From Candidatus Cloacimonadota bacterium (GTDB lineage: Bacteria; Cloacimonadota; Cloacimonadia; Cloacimonadales; TCS61), in assembly GCA_021734835.1 (NCBI GenBank), contig JAIPIH010000009.1:27426-91425 (forward strand): 64,000 bases of DNA. Direction: 5' to 3'. Under the pieces are notes generated by a model. It did no database searches. It was given only the letters and a program-made list of their open reading frames with translations, and was not told the origin of the DNA. Positions within the stretch are counted from its first letter, which is position 1, and the number at the start of each line of letters is the position of its first letter. Position numbers and translations under genes: made by a program. This document shows positions 19,706 through 28,538 of this stretch, piece after piece.

Positions 19706-22443
19706 GATGTGATCTTCCTTCTATCCAATAGGTCACGTCGAGTTATCTCTTTTGTTTCATATTTATCCGGTTTATCAGCCAAACCAAAACCATTACTCAT
19801 TATCTCCTGCAATACCCGCCACATCTCGTTTTTTAGGTCGATCCTTTTCTTGAGCAGCTTCATATTTTTCTGCTCAACAAAAAATAGAAAAGAATTTATC
19901 TCCGTACCAGAATCAGGAGAATCGATCAAATAACAGATATATTCGTAAAATTGCAGTTGTTGACTATAAAGTGTTAGCTTGGCGGTACTGCTGCTGCCGG
20001 TTTTGAAATCAAAAATATACTTGCTTTCTTCAGTATGAATTCTCAGATCAGGACGGCCACGCAGATAAACATCAAAATCATCGATTTTAAAGAATAAATT
20101 GCCTAAGCTTTCCTCAGTCTCAGGGAAAACTTTTATAATTTTATCCGAAAGCTGCAAGTCATTGTGCAGGCGATAGAAGAAATTTTCTATACCGTCTGCC
20201 AGCAGTGGTATGAATATTTGGTGGAAATAAATTTGAGAAAAGTTATGTGAGGAGAGATAGCGAAAATCCCTGTTATATTTCAAAAAATGATCGAGTGCTT
20301 GTTCGATATAAAGTTTAGTATTGTTAACAAAATCATGTTTAAAACTTGCGGAATGATAAACATCGATCAATCGCTTCCACACCAGATCTAAAACTTCATG
20401 CGTAATCTTTCCGATTAATTTACTGCTGAAATCATCGGCAATTTCTATCTCCCGCTTTTTCAGTTCAGCTACAAATTCTAGATAATATTCAAAAGAATTG
20501 TTTTTCAGCTTTTCCCACTTATAAAAACTTAAATTGTAATTGTTCTTGAGGAAATCCTGCTTTCGGAAAGGAAAGATAAAAAAATTATCTGGAAGTTCGA
20601 TATTTTTCGGGACTTTTGGTAATTTTTTGGGCAGAAGTCGGTTAAAAAGCTGTTTGTGGAGATCAATATTAGTCTCGGTATCAGTTTCTTCCACCAGATC
20701 GTCTAATTTCAATTCTTCAATAAAAGAGCTGACTTCAATATCTTCTTCCAAGTTATAACGTGAGAAAGCAATGACCTTTTTACAATTGCATAGCAGACGG
20801 AAAAAATAATATTTGTCACGTAAAGTGATATCATCATAGGTCTTTAAACCTAACTCTTTACGTTGATTTTCAGAAAACAGAAATTGCTTGTGCTTACGGT
20901 CGGGAAGTACGCCTTCCACCACATTCAAAATGAAAAGATCATTAAATTCTAAGTTACGAGAATCTTGCAGAGAAGTTATTTTATAAGGCTTATTTTGATT
21001 AGTATCTTCCAGCTTAAGTTTTTTTGGTTTTAGATAATCCAGAAGTAATTGCAGCAGATTTACTTCAGAATTGTGCGGGAAAACATTCTGCCAATTTGTT
21101 ATTAACTGAATTTCTTCGATCGAATTGAAGTCTGCCAGAGATGCAATTAACACTTCACTAACATCAGTTTTATTATTAAAATCTGTTAGTAAGTATTCAA
21201 GGTCGATCTTTGTAACGATGTAATCCAGTAGATCTTGACTTGATCTATTTTTCATCAAATCCTTTAAGAAAAGAAAAATAGATTCAATTGAAGCGGAGAA
21301 CTCCTTATGCCGATACCAATAATAATCTTGGTCGATATATTTATAATCGTTGTCGATCAATTCAAATAAGTGGGTTCGAAAGGCTTCACGATCAGTATTA
21401 TTAGGAATGAAGTAGGTAAGAAGATCATCCTTCGCACTTAAAGAAAGCAGAGACTCCACAGAAATTAAAAATGGCTTCCCTTTCCAGATAATAGAACTCA
21501 GGATTTCGGAAATTACTTTGAAAAAACGGTAAAATCTTGAATTGGAAAAATATAGATCAACAGGTTTTGCAAATATCTCTGCTGATAGCAAATGTGAATA
21601 TGATTGCTTTTCAAATTGGAAATCAATGATATCTGCTTTTTCCACTTTTGCCAGTTCCATTGCTAATTGCGCTATCATTTCAGTTTGATCGGGTGCTGTA
21701 TACAGAATCAATTTATGAGAGATAAATTGTTTTATATGTTCCGCCTGGAATGTAGACGAAGTTGCTAATGTCTCTTGATTCAGACAGGATTGTGGAATCT
21801 GCGAGAGGATAAGAACACGATCTTTAAAAATTTTCAGAAGTTTTTTTTCTAATTCTGTGAAATAAAACTGGTTCACAACGATAATTTTGGAGAAAGGATT
21901 TTCAGTTCTCAGATTTTCCAGATCACGAACAAAAATATGATCAGTAAACCCAATATCATCCAGATAAGATCTGTATTTATCAGCAATCTGCTGTAAATAT
22001 CGCCAAGTATTGAGCTGCCAGTCTCCTGCTGTTTGTTTGATCTCTAGGATTTTATCTATTTTACTTGATTCTATCAATTCCTCTTTGATCTCTTCCCAAA
22101 ATCTAAAAAAATTATGAGAGAAAGCTATAGATTGTTTATAAGAATGTATCCTGAAAAAATCTTTCTCAGTTTTAGTAAGTAATAGAAAGAGAACTAAAGT
22201 GCGCTTCTCTTCTTTCAATATCGGTTTATTCACCAAGAAAAGTGTATCTTTCCATTCATCCATCGTGAGAAATTTATGTTCACTGAAATCCCAATCCGGT
22301 TGATACATTTTTTGAGCTATTAGTTTACAGCGCCGGGTAGGGAAGAGGAGCAGACATTTTCCCTTGTCGATCTCATCTAAAGCGGCATGTAGGATATTTT
22401 GATCAAGAGGTATATGTTTGATCATATGATGTTCTTTATCCAT
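19702..22443 (-). CDS. addB: PD-(D/E)XK nuclease subunit, AddB-like
   Basis: This 913-residue protein resembles AddB, the inactivated-helicase plus nuclease partner of AddA. The N-terminus shows LLLFPTRRCKLIAQK, typical of AddB-like proteins and lacking a Walker A. The C-terminal nuclease domain has KITHEVLDLVW, a DVYLRGRPDLR strand and the IFDFKTGSS motif. I do not see the four-cysteine iron-sulfur arrangement of Bacillus AddB. It overlaps the DUF554 gene by 22 bases and addA by 4. A later in-frame ATG at 22425 is an alternative start, and neither has a clear ribosome site. Confidence 0.83.
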   Translation of the reverse strand: MDKEHHMIKHIPLDQNILHAALDEIDKGKCLLLFPTRRCKLIAQKMYQPDWDFSEHKFLTMDEWKDTLFLVNKPILKEEKRTLVLFLLLTKTEKDFFRIHSYKQSIAFSHNFFRFWEEIKEELIESSKIDKILEIKQTAGDWQLNTWRYLQQIADKYRSYLDDIGFTDHIFVRDLENLRTENPFSKIIVVNQFYFTELEKKLLKIFKDRVLILSQIPQSCLNQETLATSSTFQAEHIKQFISHKLILYTAPDQTEMIAQLAMELAKVEKADIIDFQFEKQSYSHLLSAEIFAKPVDLYFSNSRFYRFFKVISEILSSIIWKGKPFLISVESLLSLSAKDDLLTYFIPNNTDREAFRTHLFELIDNDYKYIDQDYYWYRHKEFSASIESIFLFLKDLMKNRSSQDLLDYIVTKIDLEYLLTDFNNKTDVSEVLIASLADFNSIEEIQLITNWQNVFPHNSEVNLLQLLLDYLKPKKLKLEDTNQNKPYKITSLQDSRNLEFNDLFILNVVEGVLPDRKHKQFLFSENQRKELGLKTYDDITLRDKYYFFRLLCNCKKVIAFSRYNLEEDIEVSSFIEELKLDDLVEETDTETNIDLHKQLFNRLLPKKLPKVPKNIELPDNFFIFPFRKQDFLKNNYNLSFYKWEKLKNNSFEYYLEFVAELKKREIEIADDFSSKLIGKITHEVLDLVWKRLIDVYHSASFKHDFVNNTKLYIEQALDHFLKYNRDFRYLSSHNFSQIYFHQIFIPLLADGIENFFYRLHNDLQLSDKIIKVFPETEESLGNLFFKIDDFDVYLRGRPDLRIHTEESKYIFDFKTGSSSTAKLTLYSQQLQFYEYICYLIDSPDSGTEINSFLFFVEQKNMKLLKKRIDLKNEMWRVLQEIMSNGFGLADKPDKYETKEITRRDLLDRRKITS

Positions 22444-23105
22444 GTTAGAAGTAAAATTATGGCAAGTGCTGGCAGCATGTTAAGCACCCGAACTTGCTTT
22501 AATTCCAAGATCCTGATACTCAGTCCGAGCAGCAAAATACCACCAACGGAAGTGAGATTATTTACGTAAATTTCACTAAAATAATTTCCTACTAATGCTG
22601 TGAGCAGTGTGAGCCCTCCTTGATATATTAACAGCGGAATAACTGAGAATAAAACACCTATTCCAAGTGCGGAAGAAAGTGCCATTGCCGCAAAACCATC
22701 CATTATAGATTTTGTGAGCAGCAGGTTTGGTTTTCCACCCAGTCCTTCTTCTATCGCACCCAATATCGTTAGTGAGCCCATGCAGAAAAGCAGGAAAGCA
22801 GTGATCAAACCCTCAGAAAATTTATCATTTTTGGATCTTAGCTTTTTTTTCAGCTTCTTGCTCTTTCCTTCCATCCAAAATTCTATATTGAGAGCTTCTC
22901 CAATTAACGAGCCGGAGATAAGACTGAGTACAATAATTAGATAAGCAGCAGATTTAAATGCCATGATCATTCCAAGAAATAGTGTAAATAGTCCTATCGC
23001 CTGAAAGGCAACCTCAGTAAATCTTTTGGAAAAACGTGAGTGCAGCATCACGCCTGCTATGCTGCCGATGATCACTGTGCCAGCATTTATTAATGTTCCT
23101 GTCAT
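22422..23105 (-). CDS. DUF554 membrane protein
   Basis: This 227-residue protein belongs to the DUF554 (YdfK/YqgA) family of unknown function. It begins MTGTLINAGTVIIGSIAG, the family's usual N-terminus, and has about six or seven membrane segments with a conserved KSIMDGFAAMALSSALGIG block. I moved the start from an upstream frame start at 23162 to the ATG at 23105 because AGGAT is correctly spaced before it and family homology starts there. It sits between a SRAP gene and addB in a repair-gene block, a place its own family does not explain. It may be a passenger in the operon. Confidence 0.87.
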   Translation of the reverse strand: MTGTLINAGTVIIGSIAGVMLHSRFSKRFTEVAFQAIGLFTLFLGMIMAFKSAAYLIIVLSLISGSLIGEALNIEFWMEGKSKKLKKKLRSKNDKFSEGLITAFLLFCMGSLTILGAIEEGLGGKPNLLLTKSIMDGFAAMALSSALGIGVLFSVIPLLIYQGGLTLLTALVGNYFSEIYVNNLTSVGGILLLGLSIRILELKQVRVLNMLPALAIILLLTWIKNII

Positions 23106-23210
23106 TTTATCCTCATTTATCTCATGATGAATTTCCCAGCTTGTTACTACTGTCTGCTGCAAAACTACCAGTAGGATGTATCATGAAATATTTAATTACA
23201 ACTTACTTAA

Positions 23211-23864
23211 TTATATAGCTCTGATCAGTTCTGGGTAATTATTTTTTGAATAATTCACTGCTTGAGAAACCGGATTAATGTCTAAATATTCATCAGCATG
23301 CGGTTTTAGAAGTCCATGTAGCAATTCTATGTCGTTTTCTACCAACCAGGCAGATCCGTGCGATTTATCTAATATTACCGGCATGCGGTGATGGATATCT
23401 TCCATTTGTTGATTTGATTTACTGGTGATAATAGAACAGGATAAAAGTTGTTTTCCCTGAGGAGAATTCCATAATTCCCAGATACCGGCGAAACTGAATA
23501 ATTCTCTATCTTTTAAGGTTATATAAAATGGTTGTTTATCACTATTTCTCCATTCATAAAAACCGTTAGCTGGAATTAAACATCTTCTATGAAGAAAAGC
23601 CCTTTTAAAAGTAGGCTTTTCAGCAATAGTTTCACTTCGTGTATTTATTAATTTGTAATTGATATTCTCTTCTTTTGCCCAATATGGGATAAGTCCCCAT
23701 TTACTCATGCGAAGTATATTCCTGTTATTATTATAACTAATTATGGGAATTTCTTGTCCAGGTGAAACATTGTAATTTGGCTTAATATTATCGATCTCGT
23801 TGAGAAGATCAGTATAATCTTTGATAGACTGAAAACTACTATATAAAGCGAATCTTCCACACAT
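23211..23864 (-). CDS. yedK: SRAP-domain abasic-site processing protein (YedK/HMCES)
   Basis: This 217-residue SRAP protein crosslinks to abasic sites in single-stranded DNA and shields them from error-prone processing. The catalytic Cys2 follows the initiator Met (MCGRFALYS), as the family requires after Met removal. Other active-site residues are Asn74 (KLINTRSET), Glu104 (NGFYEWR) and His158 (HHRMPVIL). The length is typical. It lies 42 bases downstream of dinB on the same strand. SRAP genes are often found next to translesion polymerases and SOS genes, which is the arrangement here. Confidence 0.95.
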   Translation of the reverse strand: MCGRFALYSSFQSIKDYTDLLNEIDNIKPNYNVSPGQEIPIISYNNNRNILRMSKWGLIPYWAKEENINYKLINTRSETIAEKPTFKRAFLHRRCLIPANGFYEWRNSDKQPFYITLKDRELFSFAGIWELWNSPQGKQLLSCSIITSKSNQQMEDIHHRMPVILDKSHGSAWLVENDIELLHGLLKPHADEYLDINPVSQAVNYSKNNYPELIRAI

Positions 23865-23906
23865 TGAATCCCCCTTGGTTGAAGCTTTTTCTACAATTAT
23901 TTTGTC

Positions 23907-25034
23907 TTAAATAATCGGGATCTGCCCTTCGTAAAACGATAGAATTTCTTGTTTATCCTGATCATCATTTTGCCACACTAAATTTGATACACTCATGCCT
24001 AATAACCGTATTTTGCATTTAGGTCCTAGGTTTTCCAGCAGCATCTTTCTTCCCAGATGGTTGATCACATCAACTTTATCAAATGGAATATCTATAGTTT
24101 TACTCCTGCTCACAACATCAAAATTTGCATATTTGATTTTTAATGTCAAAGTTTTTGCTTTAAAATGTCTTTCTTGCATTTGCTTACTGATCTTTTCTCC
24201 CAGCTCTGATATTATTTTCACCATTGTATCTATATTTGTTACATCCTTGCTAAATGTTCGTTCATGTCCCAGTGATTTCCTGATTCTTTCAGTTACTATT
24301 TCCCGGTTATCAATACCACGAACAATATTGTAATAATATTTGCCAACTTTTCCAAAATGCTGAACCAGTTCTTTTAGCGTCCTCTCTTTTAAATCTTTAC
24401 CGTTGTTGATACCCAGCATTTTCATCTTCTTTTCACTTGCCTTGCCAATGCCGTGAAATTTACCAATTGGAAGTTCTTCTAATACTTGTTTTGCCTTTAA
24501 AGGTGTGACCACAACTAATCCGTCTGGTTTATTCATGTCTGAGGCAATTTTTGCCAGAAACTTATTATATGAAACTCCCGCCGATGCAGTAAGCTTTGTT
24601 TTGTTAAAGATCTTGCTTCTTATTTCTATTGCGATCTGAGTAGCAGAGGCGATACATTTTTTATTATTTGTTACATCAAGATAAGCCTCATCAATAGATA
24701 CAGGCTCAACAAGATCGGAATATTCAAAAAATATTTCTTCAATTAACTTGGAAGCCTCTCTGTAAGCATCAAATCTTCCTCTCACAAATATAGCCTGCGG
24801 ACACAGTTTATAAGCCATAAAACTGGGCATTGCAGAATGTATTCCAAACTTTCTTGCTTCATAAGAACAAGTTGCCACAACACCCCGACTGTTTGGCTTG
24901 CCTCCTACTATGATAGGTTTACCTTTATACTGAGGATTATCGCGGATTTCTACTGCGGCAAAAAAAGCATCCATATCCACATGGATTATTTTGCGAATTT
25001 CTCTTTCTTTCTGTATTTTATCCATCTTTCCCAT
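23907..25034 (-). CDS. dinB: Translesion DNA polymerase IV
   Basis: This 375-residue Y-family polymerase copies past damaged bases. The palm shows HVDMDAFFAAVE and the catalytic VSIDEAYLDV, and helix-hairpin-helix and little-finger domains follow. The C-terminus holds QEILSF, which fits the QxxLxF beta-clamp binding motif. It starts 1 base after the umuC stop (TAAGATG), so the two are almost certainly co-translated. A second ATG three codons on is possible. Having DinB and UmuC from one transcript suggests a combined damage response. Confidence 0.93.
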   Translation of the reverse strand: MGKMDKIQKEREIRKIIHVDMDAFFAAVEIRDNPQYKGKPIIVGGKPNSRGVVATCSYEARKFGIHSAMPSFMAYKLCPQAIFVRGRFDAYREASKLIEEIFFEYSDLVEPVSIDEAYLDVTNNKKCIASATQIAIEIRSKIFNKTKLTASAGVSYNKFLAKIASDMNKPDGLVVVTPLKAKQVLEELPIGKFHGIGKASEKKMKMLGINNGKDLKERTLKELVQHFGKVGKYYYNIVRGIDNREIVTERIRKSLGHERTFSKDVTNIDTMVKIISELGEKISKQMQERHFKAKTLTLKIKYANFDVVSRSKTIDIPFDKVDVINHLGRKMLLENLGPKCKIRLLGMSVSNLVWQNDDQDKQEILSFYEGQIPII

Positions 25035-25035
25035 C

Positions 25036-26316
25036 TTAGATCGCCTTCACCACAGGAATATGCTGCCAACTTGTTGTATAGCTGGGAGTGAGCTGTTCTC
25101 TTCTCATTTGCCAGGTTTTTTTTATACCGGAAGAAGCATAAGTGATCTTATGAGATCCCATCTTTTCATTAATATCATCCATGCAATCCATTATTATCTT
25201 TCTGTCATCATCCAGATAAGTAGGCTGAAAAAGATCCAGTGGAGCTTTACTTTGGTGTATAATATCGGCTAACATTACACCAACTTTCTTATATTTATAG
25301 CCCGGACGATATATCCTCTTTAGAATTTTATTAGCAGCGTGTATAAAATCGGGCGTGTATCCGGAAGGGAGAGGTAAGCGGACTTTCGCATAATTTGCAT
25401 ATTGGGGCTCATTTTTAAAACGATTTGTTGATAGAAACACAATGACAAGCGATGCAACTTGATTTTCAGAACGTAATTTCTTCACTGCAGTAGTGCAATA
25501 GTCGGAAGTAGCTTCTAAGAGATTCTGCAGGTCTGTTACCGGATTTCCAAACGATTTTGATGACACTATCTCTTTTTTTGGTTTTATATCTTTCTCTAAA
25601 TCGAGACAGGAAATCCCACGTAGTTCTTTCACCGTTCTCAATCCAACAATTGTCATCTTTTTCTGTATCCATTTGTCAGGAGCCTGCGTGAATTCAAAAG
25701 CGTTGGTTATGCCATTACGACGCAGCATTTTAGCATATTGCCTGCCTATACCCCAAATATTTTCTACCTGCGTCCAGCGCAGTATTTTATCGTGATCAGG
25801 ATGATCTGTAATATCAAATACACCCTCAGCAAAATTATGCTTTTTCGCAAAGTGATTGGCAATTTTAGCCAGAGTTTTAGTAGGTCCGATGCCTACGGAT
25901 ACAGGAAGCCCGACATGCTTTTTTACCGTTTCTTTTATTTCTCTGCCATATTGTGTAAGGTCTTTATATTCAAAGCCCTTAAGTGAAAGAAAAGCTTCGT
26001 CGATCGAATATATTTCCAATTCCGGTGTAAATATTGATAATGTGTCCATGACTCTAGCAGACATATCACCATAGAGGGCGTAATTGGAAGAAAATATTCT
26101 AATATCATTTTTTCTGATCAGATGTTTGTTTATTTTGAAAATAGGAGTACCGCGGGTTACGCCAAGTTTCTTCAGGTTTTTTGATAGCGCTACGATAATA
26201 CCGTCATTATTTGATAATATTCCCACCGGCTTATCAATGATATCCGGGTTAAATACTTCTTCGCAGGAAGCATAGAAACTGTTGCAGTCAACTAAGGCGA
26301 CGATCTCTTTGCCCAT
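25036..26316 (-). CDS. umuC: DNA polymerase V catalytic subunit UmuC
   Basis: This 426-residue Y-family polymerase has the UmuC-type start (LVDCNSFYASCEE), the catalytic YSIDEAFLSL and the C-terminal DUF4113 region (TYASSGIKKTW near residue 395). E. coli UmuC has 422 residues. PLDLF near residue 362 matches the position and form of the QLNLF clamp-binding site of E. coli UmuC. It starts 2 bases after umuD, the classic umuDC arrangement. With UmuD' it would form Pol V for mutagenic bypass. Confidence 0.95.
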   Translation of the reverse strand: MGKEIVALVDCNSFYASCEEVFNPDIIDKPVGILSNNDGIIVALSKNLKKLGVTRGTPIFKINKHLIRKNDIRIFSSNYALYGDMSARVMDTLSIFTPELEIYSIDEAFLSLKGFEYKDLTQYGREIKETVKKHVGLPVSVGIGPTKTLAKIANHFAKKHNFAEGVFDITDHPDHDKILRWTQVENIWGIGRQYAKMLRRNGITNAFEFTQAPDKWIQKKMTIVGLRTVKELRGISCLDLEKDIKPKKEIVSSKSFGNPVTDLQNLLEATSDYCTTAVKKLRSENQVASLVIVFLSTNRFKNEPQYANYAKVRLPLPSGYTPDFIHAANKILKRIYRPGYKYKKVGVMLADIIHQSKAPLDLFQPTYLDDDRKIIMDCMDDINEKMGSHKITYASSGIKKTWQMRREQLTPSYTTSWQHIPVVKAI

Positions 26317-26318
26317 TG

Positions 26319-26780
26319 CTATCTCATTTTATGAATAGAGTAGATCACAACCCCCCAGATATGAAAATTTATATCATGGGTTATTTCCAGGGAACTAAAT
26401 TCAGGATTATCAGGATTGAGAAACCATTTTCCGTTCTTTTTATAGAGCCGTTTTACAGTAAGTTCGCCATCGACAATGGCGATAACTATTTTTTTGTGAT
26501 CCGGTTCTACCGCTCTGTCAACTATGAGAATATCGCCGGGGAAAATTCCCGCTTCTACCATTGAATAACCGTCTACTTTTACAAAATAAGTAGCCGCAGG
26601 ATGAGCAATAAGGTGTTCATTCAGATCAAGATTTTCCTCGATATAATCCTGTGCGGGAGAAGGAAACCCGGCAGACACTTCGTTGCCCAGTAATGGGCGA
26701 TGCAAAGAATGTGTTCTCTTATAATTTAAAATATTAGAAATAGAGCTGTCTGTCCTATATTTGAATAGCTTCTCTATCAT
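26319..26780 (-). CDS. umuD: Self-cleaving mutagenesis protein UmuD
   Basis: This 153-residue protein is a LexA-fold S24 peptidase that regulates Pol V. The self-cleavage site is Ala-Gly in SAGFPSPA, equivalent to Cys24-Gly25 of E. coli UmuD. The catalytic Ser is in KVDGYSMVEAG and the catalytic Lys in GELTVKRL. The leader before the cleavage site is about 37 residues, longer than the 24 in E. coli, and carries no DNA-binding helix-turn-helix, so it is UmuD rather than LexA. A very strong AGGAGG ribosome site precedes the ATG. It is the first gene of the umuD-umuC-dinB run, and a palindrome overlaps its promoter. Confidence 0.94.
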   Translation of the reverse strand: MIEKLFKYRTDSSISNILNYKRTHSLHRPLLGNEVSAGFPSPAQDYIEENLDLNEHLIAHPAATYFVKVDGYSMVEAGIFPGDILIVDRAVEPDHKKIVIAIVDGELTVKRLYKKNGKWFLNPDNPEFSSLEITHDINFHIWGVVIYSIHKMR

Positions 26781-26815
26781 AATTACCTCCTATCGCCGAT
26801 AATTTACAATACGAA

Positions 26816-26842
26816 ATATTAACTACATAGTTAAAGTGTCAA
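26816..26842 (-). promoter_or_regulatory. Likely umuD operon promoter
   Basis: On the minus strand a perfect TTGACA (26842-26837) is followed 15 bases later by TAATAT (26821-26816). The short spacer is unusual for a sigma-70 promoter, and tight regulation could explain it. The start codon is about 36 bases downstream of the -10. Confidence 0.4.
26819..26834. promoter_or_regulatory. 16-bp palindrome overlapping the umuD promoter; candidate SOS operator
   Basis: The 16 bases TTAACTA-CA-TAGTTAA form a perfect inverted repeat with a 2-base centre. It lies between the TTGACA box and the umuD start, where a repressor would block RNA polymerase. LexA operators are palindromes with different sequences in different phyla, so position and symmetry fit, but no LexA gene is in the window to compare. 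I did not find the same sequence before other genes here. Confidence 0.5.
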
Positions 26843-26907
26843 TGATTATATTAACTTATTAGATAAATATTCAGAAAAATTAAAAAAGGTTGATAAAAGT
26901 AAAATAC

Positions 26908-26936
26908 TTGACATATATAAAATATTATTGTGATTT
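26908..26936 (+). promoter_or_regulatory. Likely promoter of the small membrane protein gene
   Basis: A TTGACA box at 26908-26913 is followed, after a 17-base spacer, by TGATTT. The -10 match is poor. The position, 50 bases upstream of the ATG at 26964 and divergent from umuD, supports it. Confidence 0.35.
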
Positions 26937-26963
26937 TGAACAATACAAAAAAGGAGGGAATTT

Positions 26964-27356
26964 ATGGATTCAATGCTATTTACAATTGCTAAAGGTGGCG
27001 GTGGTTTTGTTACATTTTTAATATTTGCTATTTGGATTATCACCATAGTCGGTCTCTGGAAAATATTTCAAAAAGCTGGTAAACCGGGATGGGGCGCACT
27101 TATCCCAATTTATAATATCATCTTATGGCTGGAAATTGTTAGAAGACCCGGATGGTGGATTATATTGATCTTAATAGTTCCATTAGCTAATATAATCTGT
27201 TTCATTATTGTTATTTTTGATTTAGCTAAATCATTTGGTAAAGGTGTTGGATATGGTTTTGGTTTGCTGCTCCTGCCATTAATATTCTTCCCGATGCTTG
27301 GATTCGGAGAAGCTGAATATACTCCAATAAAACGTGAAATAGTCGTTCAAACTTAG
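26964..27356 (+). CDS. DUF5684-like small membrane protein
   Basis: This 130-residue protein has three or four membrane segments. The central signature is WKIFQKAGKPGWGALIPIYNI, followed by a hydrophobic IILILIVPLANIICFI and DLAKSFGKGVGYGFGLLLLP. This pattern matches the DUF5684 (signal peptidase I-adjacent or phage-type) membrane family of unknown function. An AGGAGG ribosome site lies before the ATG. It is monocistronic: its own promoter is upstream and a strong terminator follows. Confidence 0.85.
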   Translation: MDSMLFTIAKGGGGFVTFLIFAIWIITIVGLWKIFQKAGKPGWGALIPIYNIILWLEIVRRPGWWIILILIVPLANIICFIIVIFDLAKSFGKGVGYGFGLLLLPLIFFPMLGFGEAEYTPIKREIVVQT

Positions 27357-27376
27357 AAAATAGATTTAAAAATACT

Positions 27377-27405
27377 AAAGCACTGTTGCGGCAGTGCTTT
27401 TTTTA
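27377..27405 (+). terminator. Strong Rho-independent terminator
   Basis: A 9-bp stem (27377-27385 with 27392-27400) with a 6-base loop is followed by a run of Ts. It ends the DUF5684-like gene transcript. Confidence 0.85.
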
Positions 27406-27413
27406 TTTGTAAT

Positions 27414-27441
27414 TTGACAAAATATCTGAACAAAATATGCT
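27414..27441 (+). promoter_or_regulatory. Likely ltaE promoter
   Basis: TTGACA at 27414-27419, a 16-base spacer and TATGCT at 27436-27441 lie about 30 bases before the ltaE start and just after the previous terminator. Confidence 0.5.
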
Positions 27442-27472
27442 AAGTTAATATAAAATTCAAAAGAAGGAAGTT

Positions 27473-28510
27473 ATGAAGAAAACATTAAAAAGAGGTTTTG
27501 CCAGTGATAATAATGCCGGGATACATCCGGAAGTTCTAAAAGCTCTGCAAACAGCTAATCAAGGGCATTGTATTGCCTATGGTGACGATATCTTTACAGA
27601 AAGAGCAATCAAAAAAATAAAAGAATATTTTAATGAAGATGTAGATGTTTATCTAACATTCAATGGTACAGGTTCAAATGTGCTTTCTCTTAAAATGTTA
27701 ACAGATTCATTTAATTCTATTATTTGTGCGGAAACTTCTCATATTAATGTAGATGAATGCGGAGCACCGGAAAAATTCACAGGTAGTAAATTACTTTCAG
27801 TACCAACAGAGGATGGTAAACTTACCGTTGATTGTATTAAGTATCATATGCATGGATTTGACTTTGAACATCACTCTCAACCTCAAGTAATATCAATAAC
27901 TCAGGCAACCGAAATGGGAACTGTTTATACCGTAAAAGAAATAGAAAAGATCGCGAGCTATGCTCATAAACACAAGCTCTATGTTCATATGGATGGAGCC
28001 AGACTCAGTAATGCTGCGGTTAGTATAGATAAAAGTTTTTGGGAAATAACAGGACAAGCTGGGATTGATGTGCTCTCTTTTGGACTTACTAAAAATGGAG
28101 CTATGAACGCAGAAGCAATAATATTTTTTAACAAAGAGATTTCCCGGAAATTTAAATTTTATCGGAAGCAAGGGATGCAGTTAGCCTCTAAAATGAGATT
28201 TATGGCAGTTCAATTTGAAGCGCTGCTCTCTAATGAACTTTGGAAACGAAATGCTGAACATGCGAATAAAATGGCAAAAATATTAGCTGATAAAGTTGCA
28301 GATATCCCACAGATTAACATCACTCAGAAGGTAGAAGCGAATGGAATATTCGCAATTATACCGGCAGTAATAATTCCTAAATTACAAGATCAATTTTTCT
28401 TTTATATGTGGGATCAAAAAAAATCGGAAGTACGTTGGATGACATCCTTTGACACCCAACTCTCGGATATTGATGATTTTATTGTTTTACTCAAAAAGTT
28501 ACTAAAGTAA
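27473..28510 (+). CDS. ltaE: Low-specificity L-threonine aldolase
   Basis: This 345-residue PLP-dependent enzyme splits L-threonine or allo-threonine into glycine and acetaldehyde. The schiff-base Lys is probably Lys207 (FGLTKNGAMNAEA). Asp174 (HMDGARLSNAA) would pair with the PLP ring nitrogen and His90 (ETSHIN) would stack on it. The N-terminal SDNNAGIHPEVLKAL is the family's usual start. It sits alone between two promoters/terminators and converges on the secretin gene 28 bases away. Related beta-eliminating lyases share this fold, so substrate specificity is inferred. Confidence 0.88.
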   Translation: MKKTLKRGFASDNNAGIHPEVLKALQTANQGHCIAYGDDIFTERAIKKIKEYFNEDVDVYLTFNGTGSNVLSLKMLTDSFNSIICAETSHINVDECGAPEKFTGSKLLSVPTEDGKLTVDCIKYHMHGFDFEHHSQPQVISITQATEMGTVYTVKEIEKIASYAHKHKLYVHMDGARLSNAAVSIDKSFWEITGQAGIDVLSFGLTKNGAMNAEAIIFFNKEISRKFKFYRKQGMQLASKMRFMAVQFEALLSNELWKRNAEHANKMAKILADKVADIPQINITQKVEANGIFAIIPAVIIPKLQDQFFFYMWDQKKSEVRWMTSFDTQLSDIDDFIVLLKKLLK

Positions 28511-28538
28511 AATCTTGAGAGAAAGTTATCTGCTAAAA

